A stretch of DNA of 64,000 nt, taken from positions 186,001 to 250,000 of the forward strand of contig WIXG01000005.1 in assembly GCA_009869945.1 (NCBI GenBank). Reading direction: 5' to 3'. The stretch comes from Mesaphorura yosii (taxonomy: Eukaryota > Arthropoda > Collembola > Poduromorpha > Tullbergiidae). The notes under the pieces were generated by a model. The model saw nothing but the letters and a program-made list of their open reading frames with translations, was not told the origin of the DNA and made no database searches. Both the position numbers and the translations under genes were made by a program. Positions 37,160 through 49,162 of this stretch are shown here, one piece after another. Every line of letters starts with the position of its first letter. The stretch's first letter is position 1.

Positions 37160-38799
37160 CCACATTCATTCGCGTTCGCAAAGAGTGGAACCGTTGTAGC
37201 TTTGTGGCTACAATGCTATCATACGAAGGTAGAGGCAGGGCTTGCTTGTTGAGTGAGCATAGAGCATGCAGCATGATTACTTACGAGTATAGCCCACTGC
37301 ACTACTTTGCATTGCATAACCCTCGTGGCCGTGCCGGTGCCATGCCCATGCCTGTGCCCATGCGGGCAAGCAATCAATACTGTGAAATTCACGCTAAGAA
37401 CCAAATATAGACGTGAACAGTGCTTTTTAACGCTTGTTAGCGTTTTACCCTACAACGGATTGCCATTACCCTTGCATGCCTAACCGAACCCATGCCGTGC
37501 CTTGCCTACCGACTTGGACCATAGTGTGACCGTGGCTGCGTGGATTCGCGAATAGCTTTGCCCAGTGTATTGTATTCTATTCTGCGTTGTACTTGTTCTG
37601 GTAGTTCTGGAAAAGTACTCTGAACGAACTCGGTGTCGTCTCCAATGAGAAAATGCTCTGGCAAGTTACCAGTACTCTTTGTCCAGTGACGGGTCGGCTC
37701 CGCCTGGAACTCTGAGCGTACACCATAAACTTGTGCAATGCGAGGCAATGTAGCAATCAGAATCAAATACGCGTAAGGCGTAATATATGCAGAAACCAGA
37801 AACTTCTACACGGTTCATGGACGGATGTTCTCCCTGCCTTGGTTGGGACTCGTCAGGAGTTGTATGATTGTTGATGGACAGTTTATTATGGACGAAAAAC
37901 CGTGCCGGCTTTGCTCTACTCTATATTTGTCTTTGTCCAGTGTTGAGTTTGAGCTGAGCTACTTTAACAAAGCAAGGCATTAAAACAGCAGTAAAACGTG
38001 AGAATGGAAATTTTCCACGCGTCTGTCTATCTTCTTTGTCTGTGGAATTGGAATTGGAACGCTTAAGCAAGTTAGCTGGTTGGCTATTTATGATTTGTGC
38101 GTGCGTGCGTTGCATTCTTTCCATTTGCATTTCTTTGAGATGCAATGACCAGCAAAGCAAGCAAAGGATTTTAAGCGAAGTATGTTTCTTGTAATAATCG
38201 AACTGTTTAAAAAAAAGAATGCAAAGAGGAAATTCGTAACCAGAATTTTTGCTGAGAATCGGCTAAACTGGAGAAGCATGGGAGCGAACGAATGCCACCC
38301 GGCAGGCTCTGCACTTTTTTGTGACAGACATGACCTTGACTTTGAAGAACTTGCTACTTGCTAAACGGGCTCAATATTGGCAGAGTACGCTCCCTGCTAG
38401 CTCTGACACACATTTAGCATACATTTCAACGCACAGGTTGTCTTGTAATTGGGATAGATGGCTAACGTGGCTTGGCTTGCGATTCCAATCCGATAGTTAA
38501 GACAAAAACATGAATTCTTCGCCGCTCGTCTAGCGAAGAAACTACACCGGGCTCTGCTCTGGCATATTTAAGGGTATGCTTAGAAGGAAATCAGCGAGGA
38601 GGTAATCAGCAATGCTGAAGAAAGAAGCATCAATACCAAATCTGCATATTTCCTGCTCCAGGAAGGAAGGAGCCTTTTTTGCTGTGCTGTGATACGCCGT
38701 GCGTAGCTATCAGCGCAGTTCTCAACTTAAAACTCTACTTCGAGCCATTCGCATTCGAGTTAGCTTCCTTTCTCAGGGACTTCTGACCAATGTTCCATG
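37160..38799. other. Upstream of cyclophilin, mostly featureless
   Basis: Apart from the coding-like stretch at 37.5-37.8 kb, I see only short frames and a simple GTGCC/CATGCC reiteration near 37320-37360. Confidence 0.45.
37506..37805 (-). CDS. Coding-like stretch of unknown identity
   Basis: A minus-strand frame open for 99 codons without a clear ATG. It begins with a hydrophobic run (VSAYITPYAYLILIATLP) followed by a charged, ordinary-looking sequence including GDDTEFVQSTFPELPEQV and ends HYGPSR. Residue use is more protein-like than in surrounding frames. An AG acceptor-like site stands at its 5' edge, so it could be the last exon of a small membrane protein whose first exon lies to the right. 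I recognise no family. A second minus-strand frame overlaps its 5' half, which weakens the case. Confidence 0.25.
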   Translation of the reverse strand, partial: KFLVSAYITPYAYLILIATLPRIAQVYGVRSEFQAEPTRHWTKSTGNLPEHFLIGDDTEFVQSTFPELPEQVQRRIEYNTLGKAIRESTQPRSHYGPSR

Positions 38800-39150
38800 A
38801 TGTTTTATAACACTGTGATATCAGTGGTAAATAACGTTAAATAACGGGGTGTGAACTATTCTCCAGGCTGTGATATGTGAAATATTCAGTATGATGACGT
38901 AATTAGCGTTATTTGCCGCCATTTTCTATTACAACATTATTCGTTAATTAACAATATATCACAATATTGAACGTTATTTACCATAATTCTCTACTCTCCC
39001 ACTTTTTAATTCGTTGTTTAACAATTTCACAATATTACACGTTATTTCCCACTGTCTTCTATCATCAAATTTTTTTTCACAATATTCCACACTATTAGGC
39101 ATCATTTCCAATATTTCACAGTGTGATGGAAAATATTCAAAAGAGTGTGA
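38800..39150. repeat. Degenerate ~65-bp tandem repeat with an inverted arm
   Basis: The word CGTTATTTxCC recurs at 38907, 38972 and 39040 (spacing 65 and 68 bp). CACAATATT recurs at 38960, 39028 and 39078 with shared flanks (ATTCGTT..TTAACAAT before it), so at least three diverged units lie head to tail. On the left, TGGTAAATAACGTT at 38825-38838 is the exact reverse complement of 38970-38983. Together this resembles a small foldback or non-autonomous DNA element with reiterated subterminal sequence, or an old minisatellite. No target-site duplication was established. Confidence 0.6.
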
Positions 39151-39179
39151 TTTATCGAACACTGCTTCTGCCGCATGTT

Positions 39180-40470
39180 TATTTACCCTGACTCTTGCGC
39201 CTGAAACGGAGCCGAAGCATCCACTGTGGAATATGAAGTTTCTGAAGTTGGTAGCAGGCAGAGTCAAAATCAGAAAGTTCGAAGACGAGCGCCTCGAGAT
39301 TTTGCACGATGATTGAATTGGTCGATGTGGCCATGGTCCTGGCCATTGTTCTCAGTGACATATTAAAACCTTTCGTCCGGAGATTCATTGAACGCCTACG
39401 CAACCGTCGTTTATGCATTTACCAAGGACCGGGGCTTAAAGATGGTATCATGTACGGATTAGGCCATCTTACTGGAGTGCGGATGGGCAAATACTTCTAG
39501 TACGTAAGCAAGAACAATCAGCTCATAATGGTGCCGGAGGACAGAGTAGAATTCGTTCGCATCCCTGCGGGAGTGGTATTAACTCACGATGTGACGGTGG
39601 AGACCCCAAATACGAATGCTACTGGTCGTAAACATGTGGATTGTTTTGCTATGGAATACATAATAGGGCTATTCCTGAGGTGACCTCGCAGTTTAGCACT
39701 TCTGCGAAGTAGGCGATGCCTCGCAAAATTTTCTCTGCTCTGATTGGATAGTACAACCGCGAGTGAATCGCGAAACTGCGACAGTCGGGGGACATGTATA
39801 AATCTGTGAAATCTCTAAAAGCTAAAGGCTAAAAGTTCTTTCAGCATGTCGTCTCCATCCCAAATTAAATCCGGTAATTTCACTAATAAGCTAAATTATA
39901 GCTCAAATTAAGGGAAAGTAAGAGTTCAGGTCAGGAACCGGTTATTAAATTCTTACTATTGATATCATTAAAACTATTTTAATTTAACATACGTTAACTA
40001 GAAACCTGTGATTATTTCGGTAAAAGGACTCGCAGATCTGTAATACCCTTGAACCACCAAATATAGTTCCTTTCAACGAATTTCGCTATTCTGCGAAAGT
40101 GTGTGATATAACACATCTGCCAGAGACTCAGGAACACTTCTATTGTAAGTCAGCTAGAATTGCTAGAACTCTCCTTTCTTCTAGGCTGTAACTGAGCCAA
40201 TTAAGTTGCCAACATTATTTTGGGAACTAATTCGTCTTACGTTGATGGCCTTTGCAGTGGTAGGATGAAGTGTGTTCAAATACGATACGCAAGTCCAGGA
40301 CAGACAAATGGCAATGGAAGCATCAAGAATACGGTTGGAGTTGGACACCTGAACAATTTATATATAATTCCGGAGATTGTCGCCACCCTATTGCCAGCCG
40401 CAGACAAACGCAGCAAACGTGCCCCTTCCATCCTGAGCTGGACTCGGATTTGGAAATCGTAAAATACATC
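39180..40470 (+). other. Cluster of coding-like stretches, unassigned
   Basis: Several plus-strand frames follow each other closely: one ending near 39316, 39309-39500 (63 codons, hydrophobic helix near its N terminus), 39527-39682 (51 codons), 40051-40149 and about 40267-40459. They contain ordinary protein-like sequence (for example VEFVRIPAGVVLTHD; KWQWKHQEYGWSWTPEQF; a Cys-bearing segment ending PFHPELDSDLE). I recognise no family. They could be exons of one small gene, or remains of an old element associated with the repeat just to the left. I do not assign a gene structure. Confidence 0.3.
39797..39803 (+). promoter_or_regulatory. TATA box candidate
   Basis: TATAAAT, 49 bp before an ATG (39846) that opens a short frame with a GT donor ten codons in. 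Suggestive of a promoter for the unassigned downstream stretches, but weak on its own. Confidence 0.2.
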
Positions 40471-41081
40471 ATCAAAGTCGCGAAATTCAACTCCAAATTA
40501 CTTTTATACTTTTCTAAGACCCACCGGCATCATTATCTTTTAACTTTCTTATCTCTTTCCATCACATCGTCGCATCACCCAACGGCATTACGTTTGTAAA
40601 ACTGAGAATTTATTTTAAAATTACGAATTGCATACTCCACTTTTAATCCAGAAGCTGAAGTCTTCGCACTTTGTTCATGCCGAAGGTTTGTTTACAAAAG
40701 GAGCTTTTTGCTTTTTACATGTAGAATTCCATTCTCTTTCAATTTTCTGGAAAATGATGATCATTAATGAAAAATGGTCCTTTGGCTATTGATAAATAAA
40801 CTTGTGCGTCAATGCCAATGTGCTGGTTGATAACAGCAATTATCGTAATAAAGCAAAATTAACTCCAAAACAGCGCAATGACGATCTGTGTGGTGCAAGC
40901 CAGTTAGCGCACGCTCATTTGAGGTAGTTGGGAACGTTGTATTGTGTACAACTGCTAGCAATGAACAGTTGCGTGCTAAATTTCAACTTGGTTGTTTGCC
41001 TCCTTTTCGACCACAAGTTTGCCGTCGTGCACGTTAGTTTATTAGCAAGTGAGTAGTGAGCAGTCATAAAAGCACAGGCTC
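40471..41081. other. Spacer before Sam-S
   Basis: A/T-rich; presumably the Sam-S promoter and leader. No core element stands out. Confidence 0.45.
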
Positions 41082-41309
41082 ATGCTGTTTTCAAACCCTT
41101 TTCGATTCAGCAGTCATACGGGCAACATCGGAAGCTTTATCAAAAACAACGTGCTCTACTTCACCAAATTCGCACGGCCACAAGACTATAGATTCTACTA
41201 CGTTATCAGTCCAATTTACCACAACTACCGTTGTAATACGGTCCCTGCTCTACAGCTTATTCCAATAATCAACTCCAGAAGGGGAAACAAACCACTTTTG
41301 ACGACAACA

Positions 41310-44300
41310 ATGCCAGAATCAAGAATTACAAACGGCTATGCCAATGGCAATGGCAATGCCAGCGGAACTGGGACTGGCTTCCCTGAGGCTCGATTGGCTG
41401 AAGGAGAGACGTTCCTGTTTACGTCGGAGTCTGTGGGCGAAGGTCATCCAGGTACGTTCCATATACGATCTATATTTGATAATTGCCAACGATGTGAATT
41501 TCACATAATAGTACTTTAAAATTAGGTAACGAACTCATCATCGATTCGTCTGCTTGGGTTTCAATTTAATTTCAATAACAGATAACGGCCATCTGCTTGC
41601 CATAAAATATTAACTTCAGCTTCTGTTTATATTGCGTCGGAACTCGCATGATTTGACAAAATCGATAAACGTCACGAAACACGAGTTTCACGAATCACGA
41701 GATCAGAAGTAGGAGGTCACTTGCTATCAGGTTATGTGCACGTGAATGTAGCAACACAAAACGTGTTTATCAAGCGATAAAAAACGTTGGCGTTGACGTC
41801 GGGATTAACAAGAGTAGTTGTTACTGCACGTGACGCTTTAACCTTTAATACTTAAAGTGGCTAGGCTAGTGAGGCAGGAATGCTGTCAATCAAGCTCGTA
41901 ATTGCTTTCAGGGGCAAGGGCTCGCTCATAACTCTTAAGTCGCTCGCACTTTGCTTTGCGAGAGTACGCATGATAGAATTTGACTGCAAGTTTTAGGAAT
42001 TTTTGAATGTTCAACCTGCAAACTGAACACATGTGGAAATTATTATGCGAGACTGTGCAGCGTTGGTAGTGTAGTGTTGATGCTGAGTAGCTGAGCAAAA
42101 TGAGAAAGTTAATTATAATCACATTGAGCCAGAAGTATATATGAAGTTAATATTTTACGATTCAGTGTATGCGTTCAGTTATTCCGCATTCTCATGTCAC
42201 ACATTCTCATGCGATAATACTTAGCGCGTTTGGATGTATTATTTTGTTAGCTAACTTTCACATTAATTTATCATTCAAATCAAAATCTGCAGATGCGGAT
42301 GTTAATCGTTTGAATTTACTGCGAAGTAAGGTAATAATTTATAGCTTTCCATTATCTGCCTGTCGAGACTTATTAACGTGGGTAATGATTACGAACGTTA
42401 TGTTACGATAATACTTTCCACGCCAGGCGCCATGCTGTTGTGCTTGCTTATCGATTATTTGTAACTAGTGATTCATTTCTTATCAGTTGAAGAAACCGTC
42501 GGTGTTAGAGCATTGCCAGAAATTATATGGCAAGTTTAGCATGGCCAAATTGTGCATAAAGCAATATTAGCCAGCAATTTAATATGGCATGATGTCTCTG
42601 TTGTGGTTTCCTATCAAGATTCGAATTAATTTTAATTTAATGAAGGCTGTCTGTCATTTATCCTGCATCACGTGCCATTCAATTTGCTGCATGTTCCAAT
42701 TGTCAATCGCGTGTGTCGCGAGTTGGTATCATGTTTCATGAAGTCATAGTTAGCAAAAGCTTACTTCAATACATTTTCAGACAGCAGAGTCAGCAACAAT
42801 TCCACATAAGATTTCCACAACCATGCTGTGCTGAACAATGCGAATGAATGAGAGTTACGAGAGCTTTGTGTACCTGTGCGAAATGTTGCATAATCAAATT
42901 TCTTGCTGGAATTCTTATTTTGGCATTATGCAAGCGTTTCAAATTTTTGAGATAATCTGACGACACCACTCCCGCACCGCAGTCGGAATCGGCACTACAA
43001 TTACAATAATTTCGATGAACAAAGGAAGGCCACGTAAGCCGTGCGATCGCTCCAGCAGATCGAGGGATTGGCATGAAATGTAGAAAAGTCTCAGAAAACA
43101 TTTCAACCTTGACTTTGTCTAATTTTTCTACAAGCACGATTGTGGCTCGTGATTTTACTAGGCTCACAATTACAGTGCACAAGATCTGTTATTTACAGCT
43201 GACGCAAATTGAGTAATTGTGGATGCTGCCACTGGTCCTCTTTTAAATGGGATAACCTTTTTGACATTACTTCCTCCGAAATTACGTACAATTAAGTTTA
43301 TCAGGATAATAACGCCATGCGTCAATCGTCAATGTGGTTGAGTGTTGCGTGCTGTGCAACAAAGAGTTGGACAATCTGTGTAAATAATGACAGTATAAAG
43401 GTTATGAGGAAAGTTCAGTAAAATTAATTCGTGTCGAATTTCAGTGCGACGCAATTGCTCTGGAACAATTGATCTAAGGCTGTAATTATTGTAACGTGAC
43501 CACCTAATGTTAATGTTTGCTGGCATGTGCGACCTCGAAAGCCCGACCATGCAACACCACCTGCTTTTCAAGCTCAAGGACGGAGCGGGGACACGATAGG
43601 ACAAACTGTCTGCATGATTACTTCATCAGTCTAGAAAATGTAATGAATGAGAAGCTGATCACGGTCCACTATGACGTACTTTATATTATAAACACTTGGA
43701 ATTTAATTCGTAACTCACGTAACCTGTCAATCAGCGTTTGTGTGAGTCAAAACCAGCTGGCTTGTTGACTCAGCTTACAGCTTTAACTTTGAGATTCAGC
43801 GTCAAGTCAGAATTTGCGGCTGAATTTGAGGCAACGAATTCAGCATGGCATGATAACGATTTCAATTGAGTTGTTAGGAAAGGTCCAGGGATGATTGACA
43901 TGATTGACGGCGGGGGTGGGATCGTTAACGAAGGCAAAGGGGAATCATTGCACAATGATTTTGATTGCTTAAATGGTAATGCAATGCTGAAGAGAGCGCA
44001 ATTTGTGACGAAATCTGAACCGAGATAAGATTGAATTGTATTTTTAACCTCATCATATGATCGCAGTTTCACAATTATTGCCATTGCGAAACTAGAAACT
44101 TTTCTCTCTTTACATGCTGCACTTTCATCTTTCAACTAGTTTTAAAAAATCTTCCTAAGAAAACTGAACCTTGGCCGTGCTTGACTGTGTTCTGTTTTCG
44201 TACAATGCGACTGTGTCGGGAAGCTTTACTTCACCGTTACAAAAATACTAATATTTTCGTGGAATATTTTGTCATTTAGCGAATAATTTGTAAAGGATTC

Positions 44301-47300
44301 ATTTGAAGTTCCAAGTTTGTGACTAATCGTTCAGGCTGAAAGATGGTTTCATGTTCTCGCTAACATTGACACATCCAACATCCTGTCGTCAAGTCGTGCG
44401 AGCGCGAGCTGAATGTACCTCGTATTTCGTAATGAGGGTCAAAGGTGTCGAGTGAGCGAGCATGAACTTTTAGATTGACTCTGGCGAAAATTCTGGAAGT
44501 TGCTTTCAATGCTTTGCTCAATGATTGCATTACGCTTCCAGCATCACGAGTCAACTCTGTGTCGTGGTGCCGCCAGAGGATCTCCTTCAGATCATTCTTT
44601 CCTTTTCTCTTGACATTTACCACTTTCTTATCAAGGGAGCAGACGTGGTAAACGTGTACAGCCTCATCGTTGCATAACTTTCATGTCTCAATTTTTAATT
44701 AATCGAACCTTAGACTGTGTCATCCCATACATGTATAGGGTACAGTTGTATCCCTAAAATCAATGAATTTATGCTCAACTGCCGGTAAATATGCCTTAAG
44801 ACACAAATGACTTTGGCGCCGACGGCGGCTCACGAACCCACAGGCTCACGTAACGTTTCTTTGCTGACTCGTCCTATGCTAAGGCAGCTAAGGTGACTGA
44901 GGTCGGATTTAGCCGGTTTCAAGACGGATGCGCATGACACTTGACACAAGTCATCACGTGAATAAACCATGGCACGTCTCAGACACGAGTGATCTGCTGA
45001 TTACGTTATAATTTACGACCTACTAAATTCATGGGAAGAATGAATGCGAACTGAATGAATGTTGACTATATGCGAATCCTGACGTATGGCAGGCACGAGA
45101 CTTTGTTGTGCGCTGCACGCTCGCGTTCTTGTGATACGCTTTGGCGGATCTGAAAATGCTGACGCTAGACGTTGTCTTAAGTGTCTTAATAAGAACAACA
45201 GGAATTAGATCGCTTCGAATCGCTTGACTAGATTTATGATGCAAGGACATCGTAAATATTTGTCTCGAGTATGGAAAATAGTGCAATATTTACATTTAAT
45301 GGTTTCCGCTTTATGATTCCAACTAACAAAATGTTTGAGCCGATAAGTATTAAATAGAGTGAAGTTTTTGTTTATATAAGAAGTCCACGTCTGTCTGCCA
45401 ATGCGCAATAATCTATTGATCACAATGCACATGCACAAGTTTAACTTCATGATTTTTCTTTCCTGTGCAGATAAAATGTGCGACCAAATCAGCGACGCCA
45501 TTCTGGACGCCCATTTGAAGCAAGATCCTGATGCAAAAGTTGCATGTGGTAAGGCCAAATCTCATTGTTCATTTCTTCACTTCATTCATTCGAGTTTATA
45601 AACAGCAGCAACCTTTGATTCGAATGCAAGTCAAGTCGTTGACTTGTTATCTCCTTCGCCTGGAATATTTTACTACTCTTTGGACATCAATTTACAAGGT
45701 GGCTCTTTATTTCTTACAGAAACTGTGACCAAGACCGGAATGGTCCTCGTTTGCGGTGAAATTACTTCCAAAGCCAATGTAGATTATCAACGAGTGGTGC
45801 GTGATACAGTCAAGCACATTGGCTACGACGATTCGTCTAAAGGTCAAGACACGTTTATGCTTTTTAGTTGTAAACACTGAACTTTACTGTAGTGAATTGT
45901 TGAAGGCATTTCGCCGAATTCCAAAAGAAACCATAACGAGTTTATTGGGCTCACGTTCACGAAAACGTGATTTATGAACGCGTGATCAAATTCCAGGGAC
46001 GACTTTATCACTTCTAGCTGAGGGCATTGCCCTAAGCCTGTTCTCGATTTATTTCTTCTTTCGCTCAATTTTCTGTGATGTTCCTTGTTTAGGCTTCGAT
46101 TATAAAACTTGCAACCTCTTGATTGCCGTTGAGCAACAGTCTCCCAACATTGCCGGTGGAGTCCATGTAGATCGTAATGAGGAACAGATTGGAGCCGGTG
46201 ACCAGGTGCGATAAATTTTGCGTTCGGGAAGGCTCAAAATTCGGGAACAATTAACTCTGGAAATGGAATGGGACTATGCACTTTTGTGTGTCGAATTGCC
46301 AGAATTGTCCATGTCCAAATAATAATTTATATGATGGCTGAGGGTACAGAAGACTCGCACTGCTTTCTACAAGTTCTGTCAACGCTGAAACTCAAGCTTT
46401 TGTTTTGTCCACATGCGAAGGCTAATTTACTTAAGTTAAGCTTGGGCTAGTTAAGACTACAAGTTAAGCAATATGAGTTGAAGCTGGCGGAAAGCATCTA
46501 AGCAGCAAGACATTACAATTGCGAATGCATTGTTGATGAACGGGCTTACCAAATCAGCGTTTAAGATATTGAGGTTGAATTTGTTACCTTTAATACGATT
46601 TCAGGATTTGACTTTAAAACTTGCAACATTTTGCTCGCCCTGGAGCAGCAAAGTCCCAACATTGCCGCGGGAGTCCACGTCAACAGGAATCCGGAGGATA
46701 TTGGCGCTGGTGATCAGGTCAGGGGTCGTGCCCTCAAAGTGTTCATTCTGATATTTTCATTTGTATTGCATGAACGGAAAAGATTCTGATTATTCTATCA
46801 TTTTTTTACTGTTGAATTTATACTTGATCAAATGTCTTATTGACGCTTATTGAGCTTTTGACACAATCATTGTTGCAATTGATTTTGAATCCCTCAATTT
46901 CGCCAAGTTATATTTGTTTCTGTTCTCTCTTTTGCATGTTGAGCTTCTGTGTGGTGATGGTTGACTAACGTTCTTTTTGTTCTTTTAGTTTAGTAATGGC
47001 TTCTTAAATCTGGTCACATGTACTGACAGTTTTTCAAATGCAGGGGCTAATGTTTGGATATGCGACCGATGAAACTCAGGAGTTCATGCCGCTGACTGTG
47101 GTCTTGGCCCACAAGTTGAACCAAAAGCTAGCTGAACTCAGGAGGAATGGCACTTTCTGGTGGGCAAGACCTGACTCCAAAACTCAGGTAAGAGTCCCAT
47201 GCAAAAATTACTACCAGAGCAGCAACACACTGAATCAGATCAGTAATTTAATGACGTGCTTGATGTGTGCTTCACAGGTTACTTGCGAGTACTACTTCGA

Positions 47301-48066
47301 CCATGGCGCCTGTGTGCCAGTTCGCGTGCATTCTGTTGTTGTCTCAAGCCAACATTCAGAAAAAATTAGCTTGGATCAGCTTCGCTCCGAAATTATGGAG
47401 CAAGTTATTAAGGTAGTGATTCCTGCCAAGTACTTGGACGCACAAACCAAGTACCACATCAACCCCTGCGGTGTTTTCGAAATTGGAGGTCCAATGGTAC
47501 GAAATATGGAACTGTTGATATTCAACAAAGCAGATGCCATAACTTAATATTTTGTGCTCTTGTATTTTTTAGGGTGACTCTGGCCTTACTGGTCGCAAGA
47601 TTATCGTAGACACCTACGGCGGTTGGGGTGCCCACGGAGGTGGTGCTTTTTCAGGAAAGGACTTTACAAAGGTTGACCGATCCGCGGCCTACGCAGCTCG
47701 TTGGGTGGCAAAATCCCTGGTCAATGCCGGACTCTGCAGGCGCTGTCTCGTACAAGTATCTTACGCTATTGGAGTAGCTGAGCCGCTCTCTATCACCGTA
47801 TTCGACTACGGAACTTCACCCAAGACCCAACGCGAACTCCTCGAAATTGTTAAAAACAACTTTGACCTCCGACCAGGCAAAATCGTGAAGTAAGTTTGTA
47901 CTCCATCTGTCAACTGTGCCGACTTGATTTGAAGAACCACGACTAACTTTATTATTGTTTCAGGGACCTAGACCTCCGTAATCCAATCTATCAGAGCACT
48001 AGTGCGTACGGACACTTTGGTCGCGACATGTTCTCGTGGGAAAAGCCCAAGCAAATGCGCTTCTGA
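41310..48066 (+). CDS. Sam-S: S-adenosylmethionine synthetase
   Basis: Exons 41310-41451, 45471-45548, 45720-45842, one of two alternative fourth exons (46093-46205 or 46605-46717), 47044-47187, 47278-47496, 47573-47889 and 47964-48066. Either choice gives 412 residues. The enzyme makes S-adenosylmethionine from methionine and ATP in the cytosol. Signature stretches are [64 protein letters not shown], the phosphate-binding [33 protein letters not shown] and YGHFGRD, ending EKPKQMRF. An in-frame ATG at 41082 could add 76 residues. The first 23 residues after ATG 41310 are Asn/Gly-rich and variable in this family. Intron 1 is 4 kb and likely carries regulatory sequence; I see no second gene in it. 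Confidence 0.95.
41452..45470. other. Intron 1 of Sam-S
   Basis: A 4-kb intron between GTACGT at 41452 and the acceptor before 45471. Frames such as 42790-43182 and 43770-44135 (both minus) lack domains and splice coherence. Nothing else supported. Confidence 0.6.
46093..46205 (+). CDS. Sam-S: Sam-S alternative exon 4a
   Basis: 113 bp between a TTTAG acceptor and a GTGCG donor. With the preceding G it encodes [18 protein letters not shown] followed by [20 protein letters not shown]. This is the variant closer to the usual animal MAT2 sequence in the loop (DRNEE). Its length is not a multiple of three, so including it together with exon 4b would shift the frame. Confidence 0.9.
46605..46717 (+). 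CDS. Sam-S: Sam-S alternative exon 4b
   Basis: 113 bp between a TTTCAG acceptor and a GTCAGG donor, with the same entry and exit phases as exon 4a. It encodes [18 protein letters not shown] followed by [20 protein letters not shown]. By eye, 30 of 38 residues match exon 4a. Key differences are Asp-Arg-Asn-Glu-Glu to Asn-Arg-Asn-Pro-Glu in the loop, plus conservative changes in the helix. The 399 bp between the two exons show no other coding sequence. Confidence 0.9.
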
Positions 48067-48407
48067 TTTTGGGTTGCAGTTATTTTTAATCTTAATTTCG
48101 AAGTACTAAATATTTTCCATAGATTAATGTTGAAATCGCCTAGGGGTAGTTGCATGGTAATCATTCGGGGAAGGGTGTTAGGTGTCGTGATAAGTTTAAT
48201 GGCTCTCCACGTTAAGCAAATCATAATTGCATGCTCTAGTGTAAGTAGATGACGAACCCTTTTTAACATATTAGAAAATATGAATTTGTCAAATTGGTCC
48301 TCACACAATTAAAACTTCAATGACAAAGTCTAATGTTTTATTGAATCATTTTATAAAGAATTGCCTATTGTAAGTTGTATTGACAGTAATGACGTTAATG
48401 AATGATG

Positions 48408-48413
48408 AATAAA
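48408..48413 (+). terminator. Sam-S: Polyadenylation signal of Sam-S
   Basis: AATAAA about 340 bp after the Sam-S stop and about 200 bp before the mago stop on the opposite strand; assignment by position. Confidence 0.5.
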
Positions 48414-48614
48414 TACAATCCTATGTTAGCGATAAGAATACAGTGGCATGTTACCTCGGCCTGGCTCTGAACTCGGTACATAAACTCAATTAACTCATGG
48501 TGTCTACGCATGTTAACTATATTATATACACCAGAGTTTATAATTATTCAACACAATGACGATAGTTTAATAGAAAAATGCCAAGAAGTTCGGTAATACA
48601 AAAGTTTTCCGAAA

Positions 48615-49162
48615 CTAGATAGGCTTGATTTTGAAATGAAGAGCAATTAGTGAAAACACAAAGCACTTGAGATCTTGAACCAAGTAATAGAAACACCTTA
48701 ACCCCTCGGGGTCTTTCGAAGCATTGACGTCCACCAAAGATCCAAGTTTTGATGTTGTGAAGGAAATGTGGTCTTCGCCTATTACAATCTCCAGTTCTTG
48801 TCTGCCAACACGATCTGGAACCGGCCAGGCAGAGTCGTCCTCCTAAATTATTAATGCAAATGCACAAAGAGAATTAGAGAATTAGTGCTTGAGCATACAT
48901 CAAATAGGAGGCTAGATTGAATTCTCACCTTCATTATATCTGAGTCTTCACAAATGCGGCGCAGTTCACCTAAAACTGCGTGTGAAACGTAGGCTTCTTT
49001 CCTGATCATGGTGTCATTCTTGTAGTTAGAATTATTTGCGTATCGCAGTTTGCCGTCGGGCCGAATCTCAAATTCCAGGAACTCGTGGCCAAACTTTCCT
49101 CTGTGTCCAACATAATAACGGAGATAGAAATCTCCACGCGGAGGCTTCTGATTTTCTGCCAT
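48615..49162 (-). CDS. mago: Mago nashi (exon junction complex core)
   Basis: Two minus-strand exons, 49162-48929 and 48842-48615, phase 0 junction, 153 residues (human MAGOH 146). Nearly invariant family sequence: [41 protein letters not shown], then [55 protein letters not shown] and the ending LHFKIKPI. Mago pairs with Y14/Tsunagi in the exon junction complex, acting in splicing, mRNA localisation and nonsense-mediated decay. The ATG at 49162 was chosen because it gives a short [10 protein letters not shown] leader typical of arthropods. The gene is head-to-head with the PDZ gene (about 0.9 kb between starts) and tail-to-tail with Sam-S. Confidence 0.97.
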
